Position numbers and translations under genes: made by a program. Shown here piece by piece: positions 39,579-50,077 of a DNA stretch of 64,000 nucleotides. Source of the DNA: Vampirovibrio chlorellavorus (GTDB lineage: Bacteria > Cyanobacteriota > Vampirovibrionia > Vampirovibrionales > Vampirovibrionaceae); the NCBI GenBank assembly GCA_001858525.1, contig LAPX01000008.1, positions 142,138-206,137 on the forward strand, given 5' to 3'. Numbering within the stretch: position 1 is the first letter of the stretch; each line of letters opens with the position of its first letter. Below the pieces are notes generated by a model. That model saw only the letters and a program-made list of their open reading frames with translations, did no database searches and was not told where the DNA came from.

Positions 39579-40298
39579 TTAGGGGCGCTTGGGCAGGAAA
39601 ATATCTTCAGCCACAACGCCCGCCAAAGGAGGAAAGCCACTGAACTCCTGGGGCAAATCCGCTTCAGCCTGCGCCAGCAATTGAACGATTTTGGTATGCC
39701 CCTTGGCCTTTGCCAATGCCAACGGGGTGGCCCCTTTGCGATCAGCCGCATTAACCACGGCACCGGCCGATAAAAGCCGTTTAACCACCTCTACATGCCC
39801 AGCCATGGCCGCATGATGGAGCGGACGGCAGCCATATTGCTTATCCGCAAGCTCGATATTGGCCTTGGCCTCAATCAGCCGATTGACGACTGGCAAATAC
39901 CCTCTACGGGCCGCCAACAGCAACGGGCTTCTCTGGTGAATACTCCCGTCTAGCGCGTCAATCTCCGCACCCGCCTTAATCAGTGCCTGTACAGCCCCTA
40001 AAAAGCCCCTGCCAGCCGCCAAATGCAGGGCCTTATTGCCTGCGGCATCCTCAAAGTCGGGCTCAAATCCCGTATCTAAAATTCGGGTCAACGTTTCTAA
40101 ATCACCGGTTTCCGCCGCCCGACGCAATTGCACCGCCTGCAAAGCTGAATTGGTATCCCACTTTCCCGCAAAGCCCGTGGAGGCCCGTGACCCCGAAATC
40201 CCTACGGCTTTGGGCCGAGCGGCTTGTTGAGAAGAATTGGCGGCAGAAGGGCGATTGAAGGAAAAGCACTTCATTCTGGAATGGCCCACTGAGAACAT
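39579..40298 (-). CDS. Ankyrin-repeat protein (239 aa)
   Basis: AAGNKALHLAAGRGFLGAVQALIKAGAEIDALDG; GCRPLHHAAMAGHVEVVKRLLSAGAVVNAADRKGATPLALAKAKGH. Confidence 0.93.
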   Translation of the reverse strand: MFSVGHSRMKCFSFNRPSAANSSQQAARPKAVGISGSRASTGFAGKWDTNSALQAVQLRRAAETGDLETLTRILDTGFEPDFEDAAGNKALHLAAGRGFLGAVQALIKAGAEIDALDGSIHQRSPLLLAARRGYLPVVNRLIEAKANIELADKQYGCRPLHHAAMAGHVEVVKRLLSAGAVVNAADRKGATPLALAKAKGHTKIVQLLAQAEADLPQEFSGFPPLAGVVAEDIFLPKRP

Positions 40299-40470
40299 TG
40301 GAAAACGCCTTTTAGCATTGCCTTGTCAGAAATACTTTGATTACAAATTCAAAAACATTTCATAAAAAGTAAAACAAAACCCGCTCAAAATATGCCTTCA
40401 CAGGATGCTTTTCCAGCTCCCCCCGGATTATTCCGACAGCCCAAGGTGCGAACAGTACCAACTTGCTAAA

Positions 40471-41343
40471 TTACTGAGAATAGCGGGTAGAGCGCCTGCT
40501 GATATAAATTTGCTCCAACAAATCCTCCAACCCCGGCTGCTGGCTGTGAGGACGTAGCATATGGACCACCGACTTGTGACCATAGCTGGCCGCCGTGGTT
40601 AGAGCGTCATTGACCACTTCTGGATTCCGGGCGATATTGCCCGAATTAAGCAATTCAGCAACCACCCCAGTGCGGCCATACTGTGCAGCCTCTTTTAAAG
40701 CAGCGGCAATGGCCACGGGATTGTCTTTGAGCTTGGTATTCCTCAACAAAGTTGCCACCACAGGCACATGCCCCCCGCCTGCAGCTTGCCTCAGCGCCAC
40801 AGCCACAGCAGCCGAATCCTTTTGAATGTCCGTGTTTTTCAGCAATGCGTCGACCACAGGCTGATGCCCTCTGAGCGCGGCGCTCTCAAACGCGGAAGCA
40901 ATGGCGACTTGATGGTGTCGGTGCCTTGATTGACCCAAAAGTGGTTGCCCCCAAAGTGATTTGCCCAAAAGCTGATTCACAATCTCGGTGTGGCCGTTTT
41001 CTGCGGCGGCAACCAATGGCCCAGCAACGGCCTCCGGTTGATCAGTGCCCCGCAGGCAATCCAAAATATTTTGAACCACCTGAGTCAGTCCCTGTCCAGC
41101 CGCTTTATGCAAACGTGACTGATATTGCCCCATCAAGGCGTTGCCAATGTCCGGGCTGCGGGAAAACACATCCCGAAGCTGCGGATGACGCCCCAATTCC
41201 TTGCCAAAACAGCGTACAAAAACATCAGTATGGTTCACCACCTCAGGCCACTGAGGATCGAGGGCTAGGGTGTGGGGTTGGGGCTGGGCCGCTGCTTGGG
41301 GAGCAGCATCCCATTGAAGCGCTTTTAAATGCACCTGAGTCAT
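40471..41343 (-). CDS. Divergent ankyrin-like repeat protein
   Basis: ~32-aa repeats ALRQAAGGGHVPVVATLLRNTKLKDNPVAIAA / ALKEAAQYGRTGVVAELLNSGNIARNPEVVND. Confidence 0.8.
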   Translation of the reverse strand: MTQVHLKALQWDAAPQAAAQPQPHTLALDPQWPEVVNHTDVFVRCFGKELGRHPQLRDVFSRSPDIGNALMGQYQSRLHKAAGQGLTQVVQNILDCLRGTDQPEAVAGPLVAAAENGHTEIVNQLLGKSLWGQPLLGQSRHRHHQVAIASAFESAALRGHQPVVDALLKNTDIQKDSAAVAVALRQAAGGGHVPVVATLLRNTKLKDNPVAIAAALKEAAQYGRTGVVAELLNSGNIARNPEVVNDALTTAASYGHKSVVHMLRPHSQQPGLEDLLEQIYISRRSTRYSQ

Positions 41344-41364
41344 CCTTGAACAGTACCTGCTAAT

Positions 41365-42108
41365 CTATTGTGCCTGCGACTGAGGGTGTAATTTGGATTG
41401 GAGCGACTGCCTCAGTTCACGGTAATTCTGGTGGCCTTCCAAACCGCCCTCATAGCAGGTTTCCAAATAATCCAGCGTTTCCTTGAACGCCTCATAAGTC
41501 GTCTGTGGATGAGTCTGAATATAAAAATTGATAATCGGCGCTATATTTTCAGGCGGTTCAAAAAACTGGGGTTCGGTTAAATTTTTCAGACAGGCTTGCG
41601 CCAACTGCCTGGCCTGCTCACCCAGCGAGGCCTCCAGGTTCGGCAGGGTTCCAATTTTTTCCAGCAGATTAAAAGCCCGGTGGCGTTTATCAGCAAACGC
41701 CTGAAGCTTATTGTCCCGCACTGGCGGACGAAGGCTGTTGATATATGGATTTTTGCCCAGCAGGCGGTTTCCTTTGTCTAAAAACCCAATGGCCTCCTCA
41801 ATCTGATGAGGTCCCAGGGGCTTGTCATGACTGCCTGAAAGGCCTTTGCTGGCTTTTGGGGTCTCCGGATCGGGACTCCTCATGCGCTTTGGCGTGCTTA
41901 AAAACTGATCAAAATTTAATTGCCCCTTCAAACTGGGACTTTTTTGCAGCGATTTACCTTGCAGTAACTTTTCACCCAACGGCCCAACCTTTTCAGGGGT
42001 CTTGGGTGGGGTCGGGTTAGTGACGGTTTTGCTGGGGGAAAGGGGTTCAAGCATCAGGACAACATCCACTGTGCGGACTTCAAGCAATGGCATCATACGC
42101 CAAACCAT
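41365..42108 (-). CDS. Hypothetical protein, Pro/Ser/Lys-rich N-terminus, helical C-terminus
   Basis: Long ORF on the same strand between ankyrin genes. Confidence 0.55.
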   Translation of the reverse strand: MVWRMMPLLEVRTVDVVLMLEPLSPSKTVTNPTPPKTPEKVGPLGEKLLQGKSLQKSPSLKGQLNFDQFLSTPKRMRSPDPETPKASKGLSGSHDKPLGPHQIEEAIGFLDKGNRLLGKNPYINSLRPPVRDNKLQAFADKRHRAFNLLEKIGTLPNLEASLGEQARQLAQACLKNLTEPQFFEPPENIAPIINFYIQTHPQTTYEAFKETLDYLETCYEGGLEGHQNYRELRQSLQSKLHPQSQAQ

Positions 42109-42211
42109 TGATGGCGTTCCAGTCTCATTCCAAAGCCATCCATTGGTTTGCTTGCTAGTGTAAACAAAACGCCGCAGACAGAAAATTGCGCTTTACGGCC
42201 TGGAAGATGAC

Positions 42212-44161
42212 TTAAGGCAGCGTCAACAAGTTATGAAGCTCGAAAGTATTCATTTCTGGATGCAATTGTTTACGATCCAAAACCTGGGTAATTTCCGCCC
42301 TGAAAAACTTTTGATAGCTCTGTGGGGTTAAACTATGGGCCACAATAGGGTTTTCATCCATTTCATTGAAGCAATGCACCACTAAGCCCAAAAAGGCTTT
42401 GCAGGCCAACAGGTAGTCTGCCGGATTTTCCAGTTTGGCTTGAACAATGGCCACATGGTTGTCAAACAGGCGATACAGCTCATCGGCACGCATTTTTCTC
42501 CAGGCCGCTGGGCGCTCCTGCCGAAGTTCCGTAAGGCGGCGCTCCAGATTGGTGTTGATACGCTGCGCATTGAGCGGACTTAGCAGATAATTATGGCCGG
42601 TCACAATACGACGAGGCAATTGACTGGATCCAGTCTGCCCTTCCTGAGCATTTTGGGCCTGAGCATTTTGGGAAAACTGGCTTCGGAACTGACCGGACGC
42701 TCCCTGAAGCCCAAGAACACCTCCTTGCGGGCCACCTTCTTGTGTGGCACCTTCTGGCGGCTGGACCAAATCCATCAAGTAATCGACGCAGTATTGATTG
42801 TAATCCTCCGGCGACTGTTCCTTGAAAGCCCTTAGCCGGGGGTTGTTCTGCAAATTCTGACTGACGCGGGAGAACCGTCTGAACAAGGCCACCAAATCAA
42901 TCTCTGGGTTCTGCCTTAAAGGCTCGGCAAAGAAAGGAGCGGTCAGGGCGTGGGCCAGCTTGAAACGGGCCGATTCTGAAAGTTCATCCTCGCCCTTCAT
43001 GGCCTGCCAGGCCTGTTCGAGATCGCTGCGCCCTGTCAAGCTAGGCTCCGCTAACAATCTGGAGACCACCTGCGGCTGACTGGACAGAATAGCCTGTTTT
43101 AAGGGACTAATACCACGGAAATCAGGCTGGTTGACATCAGCCCCCAGCGATAACAGTAAATCTACCAGGTCAGAGGACTCCACATGGCATAATTGAGTCA
43201 GTAGCGTCTGCCCCCGGTTATTGAGCGCATCCGGTTGGGCCCCGTAGTCAAGCAGCATCTGGGCCAGGGGTTGGTTGTGCTGCAAAATGGCAGACCCCAA
43301 GGGGGAAATGTCATGATGATTCCAATGGGTGGGGTTGGCATTGGCTTTTAACAGGGCCTTCACCACCTTCATATTACCGGTGGCTACCGCAATCAGCAAC
43401 GGCGTATCCCCGTCGCTATCGGCCATATTGGGATCGGCCTTGGCCGCCAACAAGGCTTGAACCATGCGAGGATTTCCAATGAGACAGGCCTGAGACAACG
43501 GGGTCATGCCATCCTGATTGCGCTGGTTGGGATTGGCCCCTCGTTTCAGCAGACGCTTCACCACAGAGAGATCATCGCCCCGCACGGCATAAGCCAGCGG
43601 TGCGTTCCCCTCCGCATCCGCCAGATTCACATCCAGCTCAGGGGATGCCAGCAACGCCTTCACACACGTTGGGGCATCGGCCAAAATGGCCATAATCAGA
43701 GGTGTATAGTTCTTGTAATGCGGGTTTTGGGCATTGACCTGCCCACCCATCGTAACCAGCAGCTTGGTCAACGGGGCATTTCCGGTTCCTGCTGCAAACA
43801 TGAGCAAGGTATCCCCGTACTCATCCGAAACATTGGGATTTAGCCCCTGCGCCGAACCGTCGACCCTGTCCGAGTATTGAGTAAGGCGCGCCAAGGTTTG
43901 CAAAAATTGGGATAAAGAAGACTCTTCAGGATGGGAGCCCGCATTGCCCAGCATCTCCAAATCAGGGGCCGGGGAAGAAACCCTGGAGCCCGCATGACCG
44001 TCATCCCGGTTGGACTGAAAAGTGTCATTCTGCTGGGAAGACTTCTTTGGGGAGCTGGAAGCGCCCTGAAAACGCAGCCTGGCGTTTTGATCAGGCCGAT
44101 TCAGTGAAATTGCTTGAGGCAACAGGCTGTGTGGGAATGAAATCATAGAGATCCACGGCAA
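42212..44161 (-). CDS. Ankyrin-repeat protein (649 aa) with unique C-terminal domain
   Basis: GDTPLLIAVATGNMKVVKALLKANANPTHWNHHDISPLGSAILQHNQPLAQMLLDYGAQPDALNNRGQTLL. Confidence 0.92.
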   Translation of the reverse strand: MPWISMISFPHSLLPQAISLNRPDQNARLRFQGASSSPKKSSQQNDTFQSNRDDGHAGSRVSSPAPDLEMLGNAGSHPEESSLSQFLQTLARLTQYSDRVDGSAQGLNPNVSDEYGDTLLMFAAGTGNAPLTKLLVTMGGQVNAQNPHYKNYTPLIMAILADAPTCVKALLASPELDVNLADAEGNAPLAYAVRGDDLSVVKRLLKRGANPNQRNQDGMTPLSQACLIGNPRMVQALLAAKADPNMADSDGDTPLLIAVATGNMKVVKALLKANANPTHWNHHDISPLGSAILQHNQPLAQMLLDYGAQPDALNNRGQTLLTQLCHVESSDLVDLLLSLGADVNQPDFRGISPLKQAILSSQPQVVSRLLAEPSLTGRSDLEQAWQAMKGEDELSESARFKLAHALTAPFFAEPLRQNPEIDLVALFRRFSRVSQNLQNNPRLRAFKEQSPEDYNQYCVDYLMDLVQPPEGATQEGGPQGGVLGLQGASGQFRSQFSQNAQAQNAQEGQTGSSQLPRRIVTGHNYLLSPLNAQRINTNLERRLTELRQERPAAWRKMRADELYRLFDNHVAIVQAKLENPADYLLACKAFLGLVVHCFNEMDENPIVAHSLTPQSYQKFFRAEITQVLDRKQLHPEMNTFELHNLLTLP

Positions 44162-44305
44162 CAGGGCTTAAGGAACAGAATACCCCAAGCACCGGGGCAT
44201 TGCGTGTTTCTATTTTAAATGTCCCTGAAACCACTGAATTGCTAGCGATGGCAGGATCTTTATATTTAGTAATATTTGAAGCGGAGGGGAAATGAACCGC
44301 GACTT

Positions 44306-44746
44306 TTAAAACGGCATGCTGGATTCCAGGTAGCCCAACCGCCAGCCGCCACGCTCGTTAATCATAATCAGATTCACTCGCTGCTCCTGACCATTTTGAA
44401 AGACCAGATGCGCTTCGACCGTGGCACTTTTACCCTGTACCGCCAACGTGGAAAAGTACCCATATCGGGCGAACTGAGCCGCCTGACTCTGCCGCACAAA
44501 GCGCCGCCAGAACCGCAGCACCAAATCCAGGTTGTTGGTTTCAAACATCAGCTTTATTTCAGGAGGCCCCAGCTTGGCGGCTTCCGCAGCCTTGGGGTTT
44601 TGCTGGTAAATATCCTTCAGGGTCCACTGAATAAACTCTTTTTGGGAATGCTCGGAAAACAAACCCCAACACACATGCACCTGACTTTGCAACAGGGCCT
44701 GAAAAAAATAGCGGGCGACTTCCTGCGGCTCAGAATTTTTTTTCAT
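44306..44746 (-). CDS. Hypothetical protein, possibly NTF2-like fold
   Basis: MKKNSEPQEVARYFFQALLQSQVHVCWGLFSEHSQKEFIQW...GGWRLGYLESSMPF. Confidence 0.6.
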   Translation of the reverse strand: MKKNSEPQEVARYFFQALLQSQVHVCWGLFSEHSQKEFIQWTLKDIYQQNPKAAEAAKLGPPEIKLMFETNNLDLVLRFWRRFVRQSQAAQFARYGYFSTLAVQGKSATVEAHLVFQNGQEQRVNLIMINERGGWRLGYLESSMPF

Positions 44747-44790
44747 GAGGCACCGGTATTAGCTGGATGCGATTATTTGCGTGAAAGTCA

Positions 44791-46107
44791 TCACTTATTT
44801 TCGGCCTGGAAGTCAATACTGTAATTCAGTTTTCCACGTTCTCCATTGAAAGAGCGCATTTTTCTAGTGTCCACTTCCAGGGTAAATTGTTCATTTTTAC
44901 CATAGGCCTTTAGAGGTGGTAACACAATGATCTGCGTACCTCCTGGATACAAAGGGAGAATTATATTCGAGGTATAAGCATCACGCTTAGGGCCAGTCTT
45001 GGGCATGATCCGAATGTGACAGTCATTGGCATTAGACCCCTTACACTCTTCCAATGAACTATCAGTTAAGCGGGTATTGGGTGAGATGGATCGGAAATCG
45101 AAGGGGCCATTAAAATAGAGACGGAAGGCCAGTGCCTGCTTGGGAATATTACTAATGGTTTTACCGCAACTGGTTTCATCCTGACTGGTTACATTGCAGT
45201 CTTTAAGGACAGCGTTCTCGGTAAAATTGTAGACCACAATTTTCTTTAACGTGAGTGGGTTTTTGTCACCACTATTATTGGCCTTGTAATTGGCATTCCA
45301 CATGTCGTTAAAATCGATATCCGTATTTGGTTTTATCCACCCTTTTCCAGGGACAAAGGTGCCTGCCGGTAACTTAATTTCTTTGGGATTTTTATAGATG
45401 CGCTGGCCCACAATTTTATCTTGTGTGGTGCCATCCGGGTTTAGCAAGTTCACTTCAGCCACCACAATGACCTGATCGCGGATTGTATTGGCCTTACAAT
45501 CTGCATCAAGGACCTTGGCTGCATCCGTGGTTTCAAACTTATTAACCAATGCCAGGCCGTATTTTGAATCCGGACGGCAGATGACCCCCTCGCTGACCAC
45601 AATAAAGGGGCTTTCAGTGGGTATTTTATTAATACTCAATAAATAAGGGTCATCAGCACTGGGTTGATTTTTGTTGAAATACTCACCGTCCGGTTTCCTG
45701 GCGCTATCTCCACCCAGAACCATATACCGATACTTGGCAATGGTTTTGTTGTTGGTCTTCAAATTCTGGGAGATTTCACCAGAAATACGATAGTAAGCCT
45801 TCTGAGAATATTTAATGCCGTCTGCGGAATCCGGATTGATATCAAAATTCAGATAATTGCTGCGAGGCAGCATGCGGGTGGCAATGGCCTCCTGAACCCC
45901 CGCTTGCGCCGCATAATAGGCTTGGGCGTTTTGCTCAGTCAAAATGGCCTGGTTGGCGTTTTGCTGAGTCATACTGCCCAGTAACCCGCCCCCAATGCTC
46001 AGGGTTAGTAACAGCACCACGGCAATGGCGATTAGTCCCCCTTGGCCCGCCTTGGCCGAAGGAATCTGACCCTGTTTAGGGCGTAAGTCATTAGAGGCGA
46101 AATTCAT
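44791..46107 (-). CDS. PilX-like type IV pilus assembly/minor pilin-like protein
   Basis: GQGGLIAIAVVLLLTLSIGGGLLGSMTQQNANQAILTEQNAQAYYAAQAGVQEA; start may be 46149. Confidence 0.75.
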   Translation of the reverse strand: MNFASNDLRPKQGQIPSAKAGQGGLIAIAVVLLLTLSIGGGLLGSMTQQNANQAILTEQNAQAYYAAQAGVQEAIATRMLPRSNYLNFDINPDSADGIKYSQKAYYRISGEISQNLKTNNKTIAKYRYMVLGGDSARKPDGEYFNKNQPSADDPYLLSINKIPTESPFIVVSEGVICRPDSKYGLALVNKFETTDAAKVLDADCKANTIRDQVIVVAEVNLLNPDGTTQDKIVGQRIYKNPKEIKLPAGTFVPGKGWIKPNTDIDFNDMWNANYKANNSGDKNPLTLKKIVVYNFTENAVLKDCNVTSQDETSCGKTISNIPKQALAFRLYFNGPFDFRSISPNTRLTDSSLEECKGSNANDCHIRIMPKTGPKRDAYTSNIILPLYPGGTQIIVLPPLKAYGKNEQFTLEVDTRKMRSFNGERGKLNYSIDFQAENK

Positions 46108-46351
46108 GCTCATCATAAGATCCATCATAAAAAAATGTACCGGGTTCAAAAACCTTCATTTAGAGGATCAAAAGTTGGGGCGCTTTAAGACAAACTGGAT
46201 CCAATAGATGAGGCCTAATTTCATGGGTATCGGTACAGAGAGCCCTAAAGTTTAATGAATTTTACAAAACTTCATCCAATCCTCAAGTTTATTTAAAACG
46301 CGTCGATAGGAATCACAACGGTAGGAAGATAGTGAAAGAAGAGTATCCACC

Positions 46352-48139
46352 ATGCGCTCAAAAAGCTTGCATTCCAGCTTCGTTTTCAATGCCACATCTG
46401 GCCTCAGTCTTCTTGAATTAGGACTGGTAATGGCCATTGTGGCTTTGGCATTGGTGCCCATGGTTAAAACAATTGGTGGACCAATGAGTGGCACTGGTAA
46501 AGGTTCGGCCTCGCAACTGACCGGTTTTAAAAACAAAGAGGGTATTTTGGCCACCAGCATAGCCAATCAGGTTCTAGCCGGCGATTATTCCAGTTTAACC
46601 TGTGGCAAGGGTTCAGACCGTTCCCTGCCCACAGCTTTAACAACCTACGATCAATGCTCATCCACTTCCAACGACAATTTTAAGTACGAATGGACCGTAA
46701 TGCCAGTGAATGAAACTACCAGTGGCAGTAAACCACCAACTGGCTATTCTTACTATAAGGGCGTACTCAACATTTATGAAAACGAAACGTCCTCAGATCA
46801 ACCTTTGTTATCCATGCCCGTCAATTTTTTCAAGTACGACCAACCTAAAACGCCGGACAAGCAGCAAACCGGAGTTTTAATCGCGCTGGACCGTTCCGGT
46901 TCCATGGCCTGGGGCAAAACCCCCAAGGACCGGCCACCCGATGTTGACGATAAGTATGATATCAGCGGAAAACCCCTTGGCTTTGCCCTGCCCTTTTTAT
47001 GGTACCGATATAAGCCGTTCCCTAAACCAGGGGTAGTTACGGGCTGGGGCTACGACTTTCCTGTAATTTCTGATGCAGTTGCCCAGCCCTTGGATAAATG
47101 GAATAACGAAACACTGGATTTGGTCAACCTGCAGAATATGAAAGGGAAAAAAGGAGCGGACCCCAATCCAGCAACGCCTTACAATGAATCCTACCTGGGC
47201 AGTAACCCACAGTTTGATTGTGCCACCGAGAATCCCAAAAACAAAAACTCTCGCTGGATTCACTCATCTCCTGAATTTGACCCGAAATTGGCCTATATCT
47301 TCAACCGAAACTGGGTTTTGGAAGGCGAAGGCAAAGGCGAAGGCGAAGACGATGGGGCTTCTGCATACACTCGAAATAATTTTATTAGACCGATTTGCGA
47401 AGAGAAAACAAGCCCACAGCAATTGAAACAGGTGATCAATGATAAACTCTCCCGGTATGAAGCAGCCCGAACCGCGGCCTTGTCGCTGCTGCTCAAGCTG
47501 GAGGAACGGCCCAGTGTCTCAACCGCTATCAAGATTGGCTATTTCCCCTGGGCTCCTGAACCAGATCTAGGTAAGGGAGCACCTTTGCAGGTTGCAGTCG
47601 ATCGAAATCAGGATGGCAACCTTGAATTTGATCACATTCGGGAAAAAATGCTATGGCTGAATCGAATGGACCCTTCGCACAGAAGAAGCCCAGACGCAGT
47701 CAACTTGCTGGGTGGAACCAATATTTTTGGTGCTTTGCAGGAAGCCAAACGTCAGTTATTGGCAGACACCAGTATTCAACGACGGATTTTGGTACTGATG
47801 ACGGACGGCCAGCCTGCACCAAACGCTCATCAAAACTCAAGTGGTCCATACGGCTCTGGTGGACTGCGGGATTACGCTAAAAATGTCTTAGGGTGTGGCG
47901 CCCCCAAAGGGAAACGCATTACCCTTTTCACTGTGGGTCTAATCGAGGCCGATCGGGATTTAATGACCGACATGGCCAGAGATACACCCAACGGGCAAGA
48001 ATTCATAGCCGATGATATTTCTGAATTAGGGCCCATTTTTGACACTGTGGCCTATGAAATCCAGAAATTGACTCTGCTCAGTACCGCAGGTCGCTACGGT
48101 CTGGATCTCTCCAACGACGAAAACACCTGCGCCAAATAA
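46352..48139 (+). CDS. Prepilin-like protein with fused von Willebrand factor A domain
   Basis: N-terminal G|LSLLELGLVMAIVALALVPMVKTIGG prepilin-like motif; VLIALDRSGSMAWG MIDAS (DxSxS) and ILVLMTDGQPAPNAH. Confidence 0.82.
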   Translation: MRSKSLHSSFVFNATSGLSLLELGLVMAIVALALVPMVKTIGGPMSGTGKGSASQLTGFKNKEGILATSIANQVLAGDYSSLTCGKGSDRSLPTALTTYDQCSSTSNDNFKYEWTVMPVNETTSGSKPPTGYSYYKGVLNIYENETSSDQPLLSMPVNFFKYDQPKTPDKQQTGVLIALDRSGSMAWGKTPKDRPPDVDDKYDISGKPLGFALPFLWYRYKPFPKPGVVTGWGYDFPVISDAVAQPLDKWNNETLDLVNLQNMKGKKGADPNPATPYNESYLGSNPQFDCATENPKNKNSRWIHSSPEFDPKLAYIFNRNWVLEGEGKGEGEDDGASAYTRNNFIRPICEEKTSPQQLKQVINDKLSRYEAARTAALSLLLKLEERPSVSTAIKIGYFPWAPEPDLGKGAPLQVAVDRNQDGNLEFDHIREKMLWLNRMDPSHRRSPDAVNLLGGTNIFGALQEAKRQLLADTSIQRRILVLMTDGQPAPNAHQNSSGPYGSGGLRDYAKNVLGCGAPKGKRITLFTVGLIEADRDLMTDMARDTPNGQEFIADDISELGPIFDTVAYEIQKLTLLSTAGRYGLDLSNDENTCAK

Positions 48140-48180
48140 AACCGGGCACTGAAAACAGCCAAGTTACTCATTCAACCGCT

Positions 48181-48669
48181 TTAAGACAAAACCAGTTGCT
48201 CGCCCTTCAGGCGTTTCAGCAGGTTAACGGTCTCTAGCGCAGCCATGGCCGCATCCACGCCCTTGTTGCCAGCCTTGCAACCGGCCCGCTCAATGGCTTG
48301 CTCAATATTTTCCGTGGTAACCACCCCAAAAATAACCGGGATACCGCTTTTCTGGCCAGCGGCGGCAATGCCCTTGGCCGCTTCGTTGCACACGTAATCG
48401 TAGTGGGTGGTAGCCCCCCGAATCACACAGCCCAGGGTAATAACGGCATCAAATTGACCGGATAAAGCCAGTTTGGAAGCCACCAGCGGCAGTTCAAATG
48501 CCCCCGGCACCCAGGCCACCGTAATATCCGCATCGGCCACATCGTGGGCGGTTAACGCACCGACGGCCCCGCTGAGCAGTTTTTCGGTAATCACATCGTT
48601 AAAGCGGGACACCACGATTCCGACCTTCAGGCCAGTGCCGATCAATTTGCCTTCAAACACGTTTGGCAT
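48181..48669 (-). CDS. ribH: 6,7-dimethyl-8-ribityllumazine synthase
   Basis: [60 protein letters not shown]. Confidence 0.97.
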   Translation of the reverse strand: MPNVFEGKLIGTGLKVGIVVSRFNDVITEKLLSGAVGALTAHDVADADITVAWVPGAFELPLVASKLALSGQFDAVITLGCVIRGATTHYDYVCNEAAKGIAAAGQKSGIPVIFGVVTTENIEQAIERAGCKAGNKGVDAAMAALETVNLLKRLKGEQLVLS

Positions 48670-48717
48670 TGATGTAAATCCTTTTGCGTTCAGCGGTTCT
48701 CTATTTCTGGTAATTCT

Positions 48718-50028
48718 TTATTCCGGGTTAACAGCGCTATTGGCGGAATCCAGGTTCAGCCAATGGCCCATTTTTTCCTGCTTGGTTTTTAAATATTGCT
48801 GGTTGTGACTGTGCGGAACACTGGGAATGGGCACCCGATCCACGATTTCCAGCCCATACCCATCCAGTCCCCGGATTTTGCGGGGGTTGTTGGTCAGCAG
48901 TTTGAAGGACTGAATGCCCAAATCCAGCAGAATTTGAGCGCCCACCCCATAATGGCGCAAATCGGCGGAGAAGCCCATTTCCAGGTTGGCTTCCACGGTG
49001 TCCAGACCTTTTTCCTGTAGGGCGTAAGCCTTGATTTTATTGAGCAAGCCAATGCCTCGGCCCTCATGGCTTCGCATGTAGACCAGCGCCCCTTTGCCGT
49101 GGGCCTCAATGGCGGCTAGGGCCGCATGGAGCTGATCCCCACAATCGCAACGCAGACTCCCCAGCACATCGCCGGTCAGGCATTCACTGTGCACCCTAAC
49201 CAGCGGCAGCGCCATCGGTTCATCGGCGGAAATTTCAGCGGTTTGACTGACATCTCCCTTGACCAGGGCCAGATGCTCGGAACCATCAATCTGGTTGCGA
49301 TAAGCGTAGACTTTAAAATCGCCAAAGCGGGTGGGCATATCGGCCACCGCCTCACGGGTAACCATGCTTTCTTTCCGCAGGCGGTAATTAATCAGCTGGG
49401 CCACCGTAATGAATTTCATATTCATCCGCTGGGCAATCTCGGCCAGCTCGGTGCGGCGGGCCATGGTGCCGTCCGGGTTCAAAATCTCGCAAATGACCCC
49501 AGCCGGGCTTAACCCTGCCAATCGAGCCAAATCCACGCTGGCTTCCGTTTGACCCACCCGTTCCAGCACCCCACCGGGGCGAGCTCGCAAGGGGAAAACA
49601 TGGCCCGGTCGGCGCAAATCAGACGGCGTAGCGTCCGGGGCCACAGCCACCTGAATGGTAATGGCCCGATCTTTGGCGGAAATACCGGTGGTGACGCCAT
49701 ACTTGGTAGACGCGTCAATGCTGACCGTAAAGGCGGTACCCAACGGGTCCTGAGAGGGGGAAATCATTTGGCTCAAGGCCAGTTTGTCGCAGGTCTCCGG
49801 GGTCAGGGTGAGGCAAATCAAGCCCCGGCCCTCAGCGGCCATTAAATTAATAATGTCCGGGGTAATTTTCTCAGCGGCGCAAATAAAATCGCCTTCGTTT
49901 TCCCGATCCTCGTCATCGGCCACAATGACCACTTCCCCGTTACGAATGGCCTCAATGGCCTCTTCCACGGTGCTGAAAATGCTGTGGCTGTCATCAGATG
50001 GCAGCGGGTCGGTATGGTGTTCTGTCAT
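48718..50028 (-). CDS. ribBA: Bifunctional DHBP synthase / GTP cyclohydrolase II
   Basis: [71 protein letters not shown]. Confidence 0.97.
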   Translation of the reverse strand: MTEHHTDPLPSDDSHSIFSTVEEAIEAIRNGEVVIVADDEDRENEGDFICAAEKITPDIINLMAAEGRGLICLTLTPETCDKLALSQMISPSQDPLGTAFTVSIDASTKYGVTTGISAKDRAITIQVAVAPDATPSDLRRPGHVFPLRARPGGVLERVGQTEASVDLARLAGLSPAGVICEILNPDGTMARRTELAEIAQRMNMKFITVAQLINYRLRKESMVTREAVADMPTRFGDFKVYAYRNQIDGSEHLALVKGDVSQTAEISADEPMALPLVRVHSECLTGDVLGSLRCDCGDQLHAALAAIEAHGKGALVYMRSHEGRGIGLLNKIKAYALQEKGLDTVEANLEMGFSADLRHYGVGAQILLDLGIQSFKLLTNNPRKIRGLDGYGLEIVDRVPIPSVPHSHNQQYLKTKQEKMGHWLNLDSANSAVNPE

Positions 50029-50077
50029 GCGGGCACTCCTGAATCGACACCGGGACCGGGTGGCGGGGGTGGGGAAC

